A stretch of DNA of 64,000 nucleotides from Cupriavidus sp. P-10 (GTDB taxonomy: Bacteria; Pseudomonadota; Gammaproteobacteria; Burkholderiales; Burkholderiaceae). Shown in pieces: positions 51,746 to 61,304 of the stretch (its first letter is position 1; the number at the start of each line of letters is the position of its first letter). The DNA is taken from assembly GCF_003402535.2 (NCBI RefSeq), contig NZ_AP025171.1, positions 186,001-250,000 on the forward strand, in the 5' to 3' direction. Position numbers and translations under genes: made by a program. The notes under the pieces were generated by a model. The model was not told where the DNA came from. It ran no database searches and worked only from the letters and a program-made list of their open reading frames with translations.

Positions 51746-53485
51746 ATGTCTTTGCACAACAATATCCAGATCAAGACCCTGTTACGGGGCGCCATGGGAA
51801 TGCTGTCGGTGTTGCTGTTGCTGGTCGGCGGTGCCGGGCTGCACGGTATTTCCTCCAGCAATGACTCGCTCAAGGATACGTATGCCAACCAGCTGGCTTC
51901 GACCATCGCGCTGAGCGACGCCATGCTGGCCACCACCCGCATGCGCCTGGCGCTGGACCGCAGCGTGATGCTGGGCGAGCCGGACGATCCCAAGGTCAAC
52001 GTGGACCGCTCCAGGGTGTTCGTCGATGCTTCCGAAGCGGCCTGGAAACGCTACAACAGCCTGCCGCAGAACGACCAGGAAAAGGCGCTGGCCGCCGAAC
52101 TCGGCCGCCTGCGCCAGGCGTTCTTCGAGCAGGGCGTCTTGCCGCTGCAGCAGGCGACGCTGGCCGGCAACCAGGACGAGGCGGTGCGCCTGGCCAGGAA
52201 GGTACTGCCCGACCTGCAACGCAGCATGTCCACCGCGCATGAAGCGCTGCAGAAATTCCAGATGAGCGCCGGCCAGGCCAATTTCGACGCCGCGCAGGCC
52301 AGCTTCGACAACACTCGCACGCTGTCGGTTGCGCTGATCGTGCTGGGCCTGGTGGTGGCGGTGCTATGCACGGTGACGTTGAACCGCGCCATCGTCACGC
52401 CGGTGCAGGAAGCGCTGGCCGTGTTCGAGCGCATCGCGCGCGGCGACCTGACCTCGCGCATCACCAGCATCTCGAAGAACGAGATCGGCCGCATGATGCA
52501 GGCGCTGGCCGCGATGCAGGCCAGCCTGTCGGGCATCGTGGCCGAAGTGCGTACCGGCGCCGACTCGATGGCGTCGGCCACGCAGCAGATTTCCACCGGC
52601 AACCAGGACCTGTCGCAGCGGACCGAGGAGCAGGCATCCTCGCTCGAGCAGACCGCCGCCAGCATGGAAGAGCTGACCACGGTGGTGCGCCAGAACGCGG
52701 ACAATGCCCGCCAGGCCGGCGTGCTGGCCAGCGAAGCCTCGCAGATTGCGCTCAAGGGCGGCGACGTGGTCGGCCGCGTGGTCGACACCATGAACGAGAT
52801 CAACGGCGCGTCGCGCAAGGTGGTCGAGATCATCAGCGTGATCGAGGGCATTGCCTTCCAGACCAATATCCTGGCGCTGAACGCCGCGGTGGAGGCGGCA
52901 CGCGCCGGCGAGCAGGGCCGCGGCTTTGCCGTGGTGGCGGGCGAGGTGCGCAGTCTGGCGCAGCGCTCGGCCTCGGCGGCCAAGGAGATCGAGGCGCTGA
53001 TCGGCGAGTCTGGCGAGCGCGTGGAGAGCGGCACCCGGCTGGTGGCGGAAGCCGGCCAGACCATGGGCGAGATCGTGCAGGCGGTGCGCCGCGTGACGGA
53101 CATCATGAACGAGATCGGCGCGGCGTCGCTGGAGCAGACCACCGGCATCGAGCAGGTCAACCAGGCCGTCACGCAGATGGACGAGGTCACGCAGCAGAAC
53201 GCCGCGCTGGTGGAAGAGGCCGCGGCCGCGGCCGGGGCGCTGGAAGAGCAGGCGCAGAAGTTGAAAAACGTGGTTTCGGTCTTTACCCTCGCCGGCGGTG
53301 CCGTGGCTTCGGCACAGCGTTCTGCACCGCTGCGCTCCACGCCGGCCGCTGCACCGGCCACTGCCCCGGCCACTGCCCCGGCCACGCCGCGCGTTGCCGG
53401 GGCCCGTGCGGCCGACGCCTCCCGTCCGGTGGCGCGCCCCGCGGCGGTCGCTGCCGGCAGCGAGGATGACTGGAGTGCGTTCTAA
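51746..53485 (+). CDS. methyl-accepting chemotaxis protein 1 (Tar-like)
   Basis: A 579-residue chemoreceptor. Membrane helix 1 is near residues 12-32, with a four-helix-bundle sensor to ~190 and helix 2 near 190-212. HAMP follows ([26 protein letters not shown]), then a long signalling coiled coil. The hairpin tip is [35 protein letters not shown] near 367-400. The C-terminus ends DDWSAF, like the NWETF tether that holds the CheR and CheB enzymes in E. coli. The ligand is unknown. The promoter is within the 620-bp gap upstream. Confidence 0.95.
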   Translation: MSLHNNIQIKTLLRGAMGMLSVLLLLVGGAGLHGISSSNDSLKDTYANQLASTIALSDAMLATTRMRLALDRSVMLGEPDDPKVNVDRSRVFVDASEAAWKRYNSLPQNDQEKALAAELGRLRQAFFEQGVLPLQQATLAGNQDEAVRLARKVLPDLQRSMSTAHEALQKFQMSAGQANFDAAQASFDNTRTLSVALIVLGLVVAVLCTVTLNRAIVTPVQEALAVFERIARGDLTSRITSISKNEIGRMMQALAAMQASLSGIVAEVRTGADSMASATQQISTGNQDLSQRTEEQASSLEQTAASMEELTTVVRQNADNARQAGVLASEASQIALKGGDVVGRVVDTMNEINGASRKVVEIISVIEGIAFQTNILALNAAVEAARAGEQGRGFAVVAGEVRSLAQRSASAAKEIEALIGESGERVESGTRLVAEAGQTMGEIVQAVRRVTDIMNEIGAASLEQTTGIEQVNQAVTQMDEVTQQNAALVEEAAAAAGALEEQAQKLKNVVSVFTLAGGAVASAQRSAPLRSTPAAAPATAPATAPATPRVAGARAADASRPVARPAAVAAGSEDDWSAF

Positions 53486-53611
53486 ACAGGTGTCCCCGGC
53501 AGGGGACCCCCGTATTGTGTTGTTCACACGGCGACCGCAAGATGCCATGATGCGAGGTTTGTCCCGCGTCGGGTCCGTCTTCGCGCATTTACTTTATCAC
53601 CGCGCAGCCCA

Positions 53612-55576
53612 ATGATTGCCCTGAGTACCGTCCTGTTGCTGCTCGCCGCCCTGCTGGGCGTGGCCGCCGCCCTTGGCGTCCGCGCCGGGCGTGCGGACGA
53701 GGGCGCCGGAAGCCGGTCGCTGCGCACGCTGACCTGGTCGGCGGCGCTGTTATCGCAGTTGGCCGTGAGCCTGCCCGTGGTCGTGGTGGTGCTGTCGGGC
53801 AGCGTGCCGGCGGCCAATGACTCCGCCCAGATGGCAGCCAGCTTCGCCGCCGCCGCGGCCGCCACCACCGCCGCCAAGCTGCTGCTGCAGTGGCTGCGCC
53901 AGGGCGCGCGCCTGTGGCGCGGCGCGGCGTTGCTGGCGGTGGTCGCCGGCGCCGGCATGGTGGCCGCGGCCGGCACCCACCTGGGCCGGGCCTGCGGCGC
54001 CGGCGCGCCCTCGGCACGCGCCTGCATCGACGCGGCCGGGCTGCCGCACCCGGCCTGGCTCGCAGGCGGGCTGACCGCGCTGTGCGCGCTGATGTTCGTG
54101 CTGCACCGGGCGCAGTCGCGCGGCTGGCTGCCGGTGTCGCGCACCGAGGCCAGCCTTGCCGAAGACCTGGCCGACGACGGCACCACGAGCCTGCCGCGCG
54201 GTGCCGAACCGCGCCTGGTGCGGCGCGGCGCGCGCATTCCCGGCCGGCTCACGGTGCGCGCCACCGCGCGCGGGCAGGGCACGGTGGGCGAGTACAGCGT
54301 TGCCACCGTGATGCCCGACCGCGTCGCGTTCGGCCGCTGGCTGGACCAGGCCATCGCCCAGGCGCGGCTCGCCGATACCGCCTGCGCCGTGCTGCTGATC
54401 CATATTGCCGACTACCGCGAGGTCGACGAAGTCTTCGAGATCCGCGCCGACGATATCCTGGCGCAGGACGCCGGCGCGCTCGCGCAGGCCGTGCTGGAGC
54501 CGCACGATTTCCTTGCCCGGCTGGCGCGCGACGAGTTCGCCGTCGGCGTGCCCGAGCTGGTGCACCACGGCCGCGCGCAGGAGCTGGGCTCGCGCATGCT
54601 GGGCTCGCTGGCCGAGTTCATCGCCGCGCGCGGGCTGCAGATGCAGATCGGCGTCAATATCGGCATTGCCATCTACCCGCGTGACGCGCAGACCTCCGAG
54701 GCGCTGATGCAGGCCGCGCGCGTGAGCCTGGCCGAGGCGCGCGAAAGTGGCTCGAACCAGGTGCGCCTGTTCAACAGCGCCGCCGGCGAGCGCGCCCGCC
54801 GCACCCGCGTGATCCGCCGCGACCTGTGGCTGGCGATCGAGGACGATGCGCTGTCGCTGCAGTTCCAGCCCAAGTACGACGCCCGCCGCGGCACGCTGGT
54901 GGGCGCCGAGGCGCTGTGCCGCTGGCGCCATCCCGCGCTGGGCCAGGTCAGCCCGGCCGAGTTCATCGCCGTGGCCGAGCAGTCCGGCCAGATCGACAAG
55001 CTCGACGACTGGGTGCTGACCAGCGTCTGCCGCCAGCTGCGCCAGTGGCAGGACGCCGGCCTGCCGACCGTGCCGGTGGCGATCAACGTGTCAGGGCTGC
55101 GCTTTGCCAGCCGCAATTTCCCGCAGTACCTGCTCGAGCAGATCCACCAGCACGACATCCCGCCGTCGGCGATCACGCTGGAGATTACCGAGACCGCGGC
55201 CATGAAGGACATCGGCAAGTCGCTGGAGACGCTGGCCGAGCTGCAGTCGCTCGGGATCCAGGTGGCGCTGGACGACTTCGGCAGCGGCTATTCGAGCCTG
55301 GGCTACCTCAAGCGCCTGCGCGTGGGCACGCTCAAGATCGACCGCACGCTGATCGGCGGCCTCGACACCGATGCGCAAGGGCGCGCCATCGTCGGCTCCA
55401 TGGTCGCGCTGGCGCACGAGCTGCGCATGAAGGTGGTGGCTGAAGGCGTCGAGTCGGCCTCGCAGCTGGAAATCCTCAACGAGATGGGCTGCGACGAGGT
55501 GCAGGGCTTCCTGCTGTCGCTGCCGCTCGATGCGGCGGGGTTTGCCGACGCGTTGCGCGGCCAGCAGCAGGCCTGA
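53612..55576 (+). CDS. EAL-domain protein with degenerate GGDEF domain
   Basis: A 654-residue membrane protein. The N-terminal ~175 residues hold four or five hydrophobic helices of no known family. A degenerate GGDEF domain follows, with LARDEFAVGV near residue 303 in place of GGDEF, so cyclase activity is unlikely. The EAL domain is intact: GAEALCRWRHP near 430, EITETAAM near 525, DDFGSGYSSLGYL near 553 and VAEGVES near 610. It should act as a c-di-GMP phosphodiesterase, perhaps with the GGDEF part binding GTP. It lies between two chemoreceptor genes, linking c-di-GMP to motility. Confidence 0.92.
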   Translation: MIALSTVLLLLAALLGVAAALGVRAGRADEGAGSRSLRTLTWSAALLSQLAVSLPVVVVVLSGSVPAANDSAQMAASFAAAAAATTAAKLLLQWLRQGARLWRGAALLAVVAGAGMVAAAGTHLGRACGAGAPSARACIDAAGLPHPAWLAGGLTALCALMFVLHRAQSRGWLPVSRTEASLAEDLADDGTTSLPRGAEPRLVRRGARIPGRLTVRATARGQGTVGEYSVATVMPDRVAFGRWLDQAIAQARLADTACAVLLIHIADYREVDEVFEIRADDILAQDAGALAQAVLEPHDFLARLARDEFAVGVPELVHHGRAQELGSRMLGSLAEFIAARGLQMQIGVNIGIAIYPRDAQTSEALMQAARVSLAEARESGSNQVRLFNSAAGERARRTRVIRRDLWLAIEDDALSLQFQPKYDARRGTLVGAEALCRWRHPALGQVSPAEFIAVAEQSGQIDKLDDWVLTSVCRQLRQWQDAGLPTVPVAINVSGLRFASRNFPQYLLEQIHQHDIPPSAITLEITETAAMKDIGKSLETLAELQSLGIQVALDDFGSGYSSLGYLKRLRVGTLKIDRTLIGGLDTDAQGRAIVGSMVALAHELRMKVVAEGVESASQLEILNEMGCDEVQGFLLSLPLDAAGFADALRGQQQA

Positions 55577-55785
55577 GCGCCGCGCCGCACGCAGGAACAC
55601 CAAGCCGAAAAAACGCCAGAAACGCTAAAGCGTCGCGCCTGCCATGCCGATATCCACGCTGGCAGGGCGCACGCGCTTGCAGCGCGGCCCTGCACCGGCC
55701 CGTCCGTCGCCGGCCGCGCCACCCGGCGCCAAGCACCTGCTTCAGCATTCGGCGGATCAACCGAGCCTTGCCAACGGAGGCGCCA

Positions 55786-56193
55786 ATGTCATTGCCCAGC
55801 ATCCTCGTCGTCGATGATTCTCCCTCGCTACGCCGCATGATCGGCGCATGCCTGCGCGCCGGCGGCTTCGACGTCACCGAGGCCGCCGACGGCGAACAGG
55901 CGCACGCGCTGGCCGATGCCGCTGCGGCGGACGATGCCGCCTTCGGCATGCTGGTCACCGACCAGGTCATGCCCGGCATGGACGGCCTGACCCTGATCCG
56001 CCGACTGCGCGCCAGCGCGCGCTACGCCGCCATCCCGATCCTGATGCTGACCACCGAGCATGACAGCAGCATCCGCGAGCAGGCCCGCGCCGCCGGCGCC
56101 TCGGGCTTCCTGCCCAAGCCCTTCGATCCCGATGCGCTGATGCAGGCCGTGGCGGCGCTGCTCGCGCCCACCCACCCCTCGTCGGAAGGGTAA
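55786..56193 (+). CDS. CheY-like response regulator
   Basis: A 135-residue single-domain receiver. Acidic residues D10 and D11 are in VVDDS, the phospho-acceptor D59 is in LVTDQVMPGMD, T/S is in MLTTEHD, and K111 is in LPKPFDPD. ATG 55786 has CGGAGG upstream. It has the PATAN/PilG-CheY look and lies just before a cheW gene, so it likely takes phosphate from a CheA-type kinase encoded elsewhere. Confidence 0.9.
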   Translation: MSLPSILVVDDSPSLRRMIGACLRAGGFDVTEAADGEQAHALADAAAADDAAFGMLVTDQVMPGMDGLTLIRRLRASARYAAIPILMLTTEHDSSIREQARAAGASGFLPKPFDPDALMQAVAALLAPTHPSSEG

Positions 56194-56310
56194 GGAAGGC
56201 GCCGCGTCGCCCTTCAGTCACCCCGTTTGCTGCCGTAAACACTGGTGGGCGAAATCACGCCCCGGCGCCATGCGCCAGGAAACCGGCATGACCAGATTGG
56301 GGGGCTGACG

Positions 56311-56808
56311 ATGAAGCATATCGGCAAGGCAAGCGGCGCGGCAGGCGTGAACGAAGGCGCGGGCGAGGAATTCCTGGCCTTCACGCTGGGCCGCGAAGAG
56401 TACGGCATCGATATCCTGAAGGTCCAGGAAATCCGCGGCTATGAGTCGGTCACCCAGCTTGCCAATGCGCCCGACTACATCAAGGGCGTGATCAACCTGC
56501 GCGGCATCATCGTGCCGATCGTCGACCTGCGCATCAAGTTCCGCCAGCCGGACGTGACCTATGACCAGTACACCGTGGTCATCATCGTCGACCTCAACGA
56601 GCGCACCACCGGCATCGTCGTCGACGGCGTCTCCGACGTGCTGACGCTGACACCCGCACAGATCAAGCCCACGCCGCATTTTTCCGGCGAGCTGGCCACC
56701 GACTACATCCGCGGCCTCGGCTCGGTCGAGCAGCGCATGCTGATCCTGGTCGATATCGAGAAGCTGCTCAATATCGAAGAACTGGCCGCGCTCGACGCCG
56801 TGGCCTGA
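56311..56808 (+). CDS. cheW: chemotaxis coupling protein CheW
   Basis: A 165-residue CheW. It couples receptors to CheA. The conserved [57 protein letters not shown] is near residues 20-78, and [25 protein letters not shown] is near the end. ATG 56311 follows GGGGGG. It is followed by an Aer-like receptor gene, its probable partner. Confidence 0.95.
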   Translation: MKHIGKASGAAGVNEGAGEEFLAFTLGREEYGIDILKVQEIRGYESVTQLANAPDYIKGVINLRGIIVPIVDLRIKFRQPDVTYDQYTVVIIVDLNERTTGIVVDGVSDVLTLTPAQIKPTPHFSGELATDYIRGLGSVEQRMLILVDIEKLLNIEELAALDAVA

Positions 56809-56929
56809 TTCCTGCCACACCTGCCTGTTTGCCCCCGCCGTCCGGCCGGCGTACCGCGCCTGCCGGATCGTATTGCCCGGAATTGCGCCATGCCTGGCAG
56901 CCATGGTTTCTTCGGGCCAAGCAGTATCG

Positions 56930-58588
56930 ATGTCATCCATGCGAAACAACCAACCCGTTACGCAGCGCGAATACCAGCTCTCAGCCTCGGACTACCTGAT
57001 CTCGCGCACGGACCTCAAGGGCCGTATTACCTTCGCCAACCGCACCTTTATCGAGGCCAGCGGCTATGCGCCGGAAGAACTGATGGGCGCGCCGCACAAC
57101 CTGGTGCGCCACCCCGACATGCCGCCCGAGGCATTCGCCGATCTGTGGCAGAACCTGGAAGCCGGCCGCAGCTGGATGGGCGTGGTCAAGAACCGCCGCA
57201 AGAACGGCGACTTCTACTGGGTCAATGCCACCGTCACGCCGACGCGCGTCGACGGGCGCGTGGTCGGCTATACCTCGGTGCGTTCGATGGCCTCGCGCGA
57301 GCAGATCGAAGGCGCCGGCGCGCTGTATGCGCGCTTTCGCGCAGGACGCGCCGCGGGGCTGGCGATCCGTAACGGCGCCGTGGTGCGCACCGGGCTGGCT
57401 GGCCTGGCGCAGCGCGCGCTGCGCATGAACCTGAAACGCCGCATCCTGTGGGCGCAGGCGGGCGGGCTGGTGTGGTTCCTGGCCGCGCTGGCGGCGGTCG
57501 AGATCCTGGACCCGGCGGGCGCCGCGACGCTGCGCCCGTGGCTGTGGGGCGGCTTCGCGCTGGCGCTGGCGACCTCGTTCGCGGCCGGCACCATGCTGCT
57601 GGCGCGCGTGCACCGGCCGGTGGGCGACATGCTGGACTTTGCGCTGCGCCTGGGTGCGGGCGACCTGACCACGCGCTACGAACATCGCAGCGACGACGAG
57701 ATCGGCGCGCTGGCGCAGGCGATGCAGACCATGCAGCGCAGCCTGCTGTCGGTGGTGCATGAAATCCAGGAAGGCATGGCCAGCATTTCCACTGCGACGC
57801 ACCAGGTGGCGGCTGGCAACAACGACCTGTCGCAACGCACCGAGCAGCAGGCCGCGTCGCTGGAGCAGACCGCGTCCAGCATGGAGGAACTGACCAGCAC
57901 CGTGCGCCAGAACGCCGACAACGCGCGCCAGGCCAGCGGGCTGGCAGCCAATGCGTCGGAGACCGCGCTGCGTGGCGGCGAAGTGGTGGGCCGCGTGGTG
58001 ATGACCATGGACGAGATCAACGATGCGTCAAAGAAGATCGTCGACATCATCGGCGTGATCGAAGGCATTGCCTTCCAGACCAACATCCTGGCGCTGAACG
58101 CGGCGGTGGAAGCCGCGCGTGCCGGCGAGCAGGGCCGCGGCTTTGCCGTGGTGGCGGGCGAGGTGCGCAGCCTGGCGCAGCGCAGCGCCAACGCGGCCAA
58201 GGAGATCAAGGGCCTGATCGGCGATACCGTCGAGCGCGTCGACAACGGCTCGGCACTGGTGGGCCAGGCTGGCAAGACCATGGACGAGATCGTGCAGGCG
58301 GTGAAGTCCGTCACCGACATCATGGGCGAGATCACAGCGGCGTCGGCCGAGCAGAGCGCCGGCATCGAGCAGGTCAACCGGGCGGTGGCGCAGATGGACG
58401 AAGGCACGCAGCAGAACGCAGCGCTGGTGGAACAGGCGGCAGCGGCGGCAGGCTCGCTGGAAGAGCAGGCACTGCGGCTGCGCGATGCCGTCGCCACCTT
58501 CCGCGTCAGCATGCAGGCCGAAGTGCGCCCGCAACGCCTGCCGGCCGCGCAGCGCGAAGCGGTGGCCCGCTCCAGGGCACAGGCTTAG
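56930..58588 (+). CDS. aer: Aer-like PAS chemoreceptor
   Basis: A 552-residue receptor with a cytoplasmic PAS domain. [40 protein letters not shown] and [23 protein letters not shown] match the FAD-binding PAS of E. coli Aer. Two membrane helices (~residues 170-190 and 203-225) with a very short outside loop follow, then HAMP and the signalling domain (tip [30 protein letters not shown]). It likely senses redox state or energy. The start is ATG 56930 or 56939. Unlike its neighbours it lacks the C-terminal DWSAF tether. Confidence 0.9.
   Translation: MSSMRNNQPVTQREYQLSASDYLISRTDLKGRITFANRTFIEASGYAPEELMGAPHNLVRHPDMPPEAFADLWQNLEAGRSWMGVVKNRRKNGDFYWVNATVTPTRVDGRVVGYTSVRSMASREQIEGAGALYARFRAGRAAGLAIRNGAVVRTGLAGLAQRALRMNLKRRILWAQAGGLVWFLAALAAVEILDPAGAATLRPWLWGGFALALATSFAAGTMLLARVHRPVGDMLDFALRLGAGDLTTRYEHRSDDEIGALAQAMQTMQRSLLSVVHEIQEGMASISTATHQVAAGNNDLSQRTEQQAASLEQTASSMEELTSTVRQNADNARQASGLAANASETALRGGEVVGRVVMTMDEINDASKKIVDIIGVIEGIAFQTNILALNAAVEAARAGEQGRGFAVVAGEVRSLAQRSANAAKEIKGLIGDTVERVDNGSALVGQAGKTMDEIVQAVKSVTDIMGEITAASAEQSAGIEQVNRAVAQMDEGTQQNAALVEQAAAAAGSLEEQALRLRDAVATFRVSMQAEVRPQRLPAAQREAVARSRAQA
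57815..58470 (+). repeat. direct repeat of the signalling-domain DNA, copy 1
   Basis: The signalling-domain DNA of the Aer-like gene is near-identical and gap-free over about 650 bp with 59494-60149 in the next chemoreceptor gene, exactly 1,679 bp further on. Confidence 0.85.
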
Positions 58589-58620
58589 TACGAAGCTATC
58601 AGTAACAAGGGGGAGTTGCT

Positions 58621-60477
58621 ATGCAGTGGTTCAATCAATTGCGCGTCACGACCAGGCTGGTTGCCGGATTCCTGGTCGTCGCGGTGATCGGCGCCGTCAT
58701 GGGGCTGTTGGGCGTCATCAACATGGGGCGCATGGCGGAGTGGACCGGCAAGATCTATCACGGCGACCTGCAGGCGCTCAAGGCCGTGCAGGACGCCAAC
58801 ATCAACCTGGTCTACGCCAGCCGTGCGCAGATCGGCCTGCTGTCGGCGTCGACCATGGGCGAGCGCGCCACCGAGAAGGAGCAGATCGCCAGGTCGCTGG
58901 GCGTGATGGACGAACGCATCCGGCAGGTCGCCAAGGCCTTCGAGCAGCCTGAAGGCAAGGCGCTGGTCAAGCAGTACCACGAGCTGTCGCCCGCGTTCCG
59001 CGCACGCATGGAAAAGTACGTCGAGCTGGTCAGCAAGCAGCCGCTGGATACCTCGCAGTTCGAGAGCCAGGTGTTCTCCGAGAGCGCCGACCTGCTCAAG
59101 GACAGCCATGCGCTGGAAGAAGTGATGGCGAAGATGGTGAAGCGCCGCGATGACCGTGCCCGCAGCAACAATGAAGAGGCGCGCAGCGTCTATGACGCCA
59201 CGCGGGTGTGGATGCTGGCGCTGGTGCTGGGCGGGGTTGCGTTGTCGGTGCTGCTGGGCGTGTTCCTGGCGCGCGGGCTGTCGCGCCAGCTCGGCGGCGA
59301 ACCGGGCTATGCGGCCGAGATCGCGAAGCGCATCGCCGATGGCGACTTCTCCGCCCCGGTGGCCACGCGCGCCGGCGACAAGAGCAGCCTGGTCTATGCC
59401 ATGCAGCAGATGCAGCAGCAGCTGTCGCACATGGTCCGCGACTTCAAGGAGTCGGCGGAATCGATCGGCACGGCCTCGCGTGAAATTGCCGCGGGCAACA
59501 ACGACCTGTCGCAGCGCACCGAGCAGCAGGCCGCGTCGCTGGAAGAGACCGCGTCCAGCATGGAGGAACTGACCAGCACCGTGCGCCAGAACGCCGACAA
59601 TGCGCGCCAGGCCAGCGGGCTGGCGGCCAATGCTTCCGAGACCGCGCTGCGCGGCGGCGAAGTGGTGGGCCGCGTGGTGCAGACCATGGACGAGATCAAC
59701 GATGCGTCCAAGAAGATCGTCGACATCATCGGCGTGATCGAGGGCATTGCCTTCCAGACCAACATCCTGGCGCTGAACGCCGCGGTGGAAGCCGCGCGCG
59801 CCGGCGAGCAGGGCCGCGGCTTTGCGGTGGTGGCGGGCGAGGTGCGCAGCCTGGCGCAGCGCAGCGCCAACGCGGCCAAGGAGATCAAGGGCCTGATCGG
59901 CGATACCGTCGAGCGCGTCGACAACGGCTCGGCGCTGGTGGGCCAGGCTGGCAAGACCATGGACGAGATCGTGCAGGCGGTGAAGCGCGTGACTGACATC
60001 ATGGGCGAGATCAGCGCGGCCTCGGCCGAGCAGAGCTCGGGTATCGAGCAAGTCAACCTGGCCGTGGCGCAGATGGACGAGGTGACGCAGCAGAACGCGG
60101 CACTGGTCGAGCAGGCCGCGGCCGCCGCTGGTGCGCTGGAAGAGCAGGCCGGCCGACTGCAGGGCGCGGTGGCAATGTTCAGGCTGGCGGCGGAGGACGC
60201 GCACGCATCGTTCTCGCTGCCGGCGACCGCTTCGGCTTCCGCCGCAGTTTCGGGCAAGGCAGCGGGCAAGGCGGCGGGCAAGGCGCGCACGCTGGCTCCC
60301 CGCAAGCGCGCGGCCCCGGCCGTTCCGGGTGTAGCAATGGCAGCGGCAGCGGCATCCGCCGAAGCCGGCGCGCCGCAAGCCGCCGAGGCCGCCCAGGCAG
60401 CGCCATCGGTCACCGCCGCACGCACGCCGCGCCCCGCGCTGGCAGGTGCCGACAACGGCGACTGGAGCGCGTTCTGA
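58621..60477 (+). CDS. methyl-accepting chemotaxis protein 2
   Basis: A 618-residue chemoreceptor. Membrane helix 1 is near residues 11-33, a 4HB_MCP sensor spans 34-190, and helix 2 ([21 protein letters not shown]) is near 196-217. Then come HAMP and the signalling domain. The tip is identical to that of the Aer-like protein. A long Ala/Lys/Pro linker (residues ~525-610) ends in the tether NGDWSAF. Ligand unknown. It begins only 32 bp after the aer stop and has AAGGGGGAG upstream. Confidence 0.95.
   Translation: MQWFNQLRVTTRLVAGFLVVAVIGAVMGLLGVINMGRMAEWTGKIYHGDLQALKAVQDANINLVYASRAQIGLLSASTMGERATEKEQIARSLGVMDERIRQVAKAFEQPEGKALVKQYHELSPAFRARMEKYVELVSKQPLDTSQFESQVFSESADLLKDSHALEEVMAKMVKRRDDRARSNNEEARSVYDATRVWMLALVLGGVALSVLLGVFLARGLSRQLGGEPGYAAEIAKRIADGDFSAPVATRAGDKSSLVYAMQQMQQQLSHMVRDFKESAESIGTASREIAAGNNDLSQRTEQQAASLEETASSMEELTSTVRQNADNARQASGLAANASETALRGGEVVGRVVQTMDEINDASKKIVDIIGVIEGIAFQTNILALNAAVEAARAGEQGRGFAVVAGEVRSLAQRSANAAKEIKGLIGDTVERVDNGSALVGQAGKTMDEIVQAVKRVTDIMGEISAASAEQSSGIEQVNLAVAQMDEVTQQNAALVEQAAAAAGALEEQAGRLQGAVAMFRLAAEDAHASFSLPATASASAAVSGKAAGKAAGKARTLAPRKRAAPAVPGVAMAAAAASAEAGAPQAAEAAQAAPSVTAARTPRPALAGADNGDWSAF
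59494..60149 (+). repeat. direct repeat of the signalling-domain DNA, copy 2
   Basis: Second copy of the ~650-bp near-identical segment described at 57815. Recombination between the two would delete 1,679 bp and fuse the Aer sensor to the second receptor's C-terminus. Confidence 0.85.
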
Positions 60478-60501
60478 TCCACCGGCGCTTTCTACCGGAA
60501 C

Positions 60502-60524
60502 CACGGGCCGCGGCGCGGCCCGTG
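60502..60524 (+). promoter_or_regulatory. perfect 11-bp inverted repeat before the next start codon
   Basis: CACGGGCCGCG and CGCGGCCCGTG flank a single G. It lies 24 bp past the chemoreceptor stop and 11 bp before the ATG at 60536, so an RNA hairpin here would cover the ribosome binding region of the next gene. There is no T-run, so termination is less likely than translational control. Confidence 0.45.
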
Positions 60525-60535
60525 ATGGCAATGCT

Positions 60536-61270
60536 ATGACGAACGAGATCACCCTGGCCCTGCCGCCTGACGATGCGTACAGGCTGCGCAAGGAATTCGA
60601 CCAGTTCATCGGTGTCTCGACCCGGCTGGACCGCGAGTTCCTGCCACCCGAGTTCAACGACTTCCTGCGTGCCAGGCTGCTGCAACATGATGGCCCGCTG
60701 ACCGAGCGCGCCGTGAACCGGTTGTTGTCCGGCGGCGAGTACGGCTGGGCCCGGCGCGTGTTCGACAAGCAGCTGCCCAACGCGCTGGCGGCGCTGATGC
60801 GCGATGCGCGGCGCTTCGGCTTCGGCCTGGCGGTGCAGCCGGACTGGACGGGCGAGCAGCGGCTTGCGCATGCGCGCGAATGGGCCGCGAAGGTACTGAC
60901 CGAATGCGGGGCCGACGCCGCCTTCACTGAAGCGCTGGCGACCCAGGTCGCGGCCTCGGCCGAAGACGTGCGCTTGCTGGAGGAGCGCATGCGCACGCCG
61001 GCATGGCGGCTGGCGGAAAGCCTGCGCCAGCGCGCGTATGACCTGATGTACGCGCTGCAGACTGAAGACAACCAGACCGCGGGCCGCGCGCGCGTGGGCG
61101 AGTTGCGCGGCATGCTGGGCCTGGCGCTCGAGTATGGCTCGGTGCAGCCGGAAGAAGCCGCGCGCGTGCTGGAGCAGGTGGAACGCTCGCGTCCCTCGCT
61201 CTTCCGCGACGAGCCCGACGATGTCTTTGCGCGGCTGGCGGCGTGGCTGCGGCGAATGTTCGGCGGATAA
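60536..61270 (+). CDS. conserved-looking hypothetical protein in the chemotaxis/flagellar locus
   Basis: A 244-residue soluble protein. It is mostly helical with charged surfaces (LPPDDAYRLRKEFDQFIGVSTRLDREFLPPEFNDFLRARLL; VGELRGMLGLALEYGSVQPEEAARVLEQVE). The C-terminus FARLAAWLRRMFGG is amphipathic and could bind a membrane. I recognise no family. Its place between a chemoreceptor and flhDC suggests a motility role. A strong hairpin covers its upstream region, and its stop codon lies in an 11-bp tandem repeat. Confidence 0.75.
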   Translation: MTNEITLALPPDDAYRLRKEFDQFIGVSTRLDREFLPPEFNDFLRARLLQHDGPLTERAVNRLLSGGEYGWARRVFDKQLPNALAALMRDARRFGFGLAVQPDWTGEQRLAHAREWAAKVLTECGADAAFTEALATQVAASAEDVRLLEERMRTPAWRLAESLRQRAYDLMYALQTEDNQTAGRARVGELRGMLGLALEYGSVQPEEAARVLEQVERSRPSLFRDEPDDVFARLAAWLRRMFGG

Positions 61271-61304
61271 GCGGCGGATGAGCGGCGGATGAGCGGCAGG
61301 TGAT
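61261..61304. repeat. 11-bp tandem repeat spanning a stop codon
   Basis: Four 11-bp units: CGGCGGATAAG, CGGCGGATGAG twice, and the diverged CGGCAGGTGAT. The stop TAA of the 244-aa gene (61268-61270) is in the first unit; the following units carry TGA at the same place. Confidence 0.85.

Noticed and set aside
58585..61113. An 842-residue open frame on the minus strand
   Set aside because: It is antisense to the chemoreceptor and 244-aa genes, is His/Arg/Ala-rich and lacks any domain. High GC leaves long shadow frames open opposite real genes.
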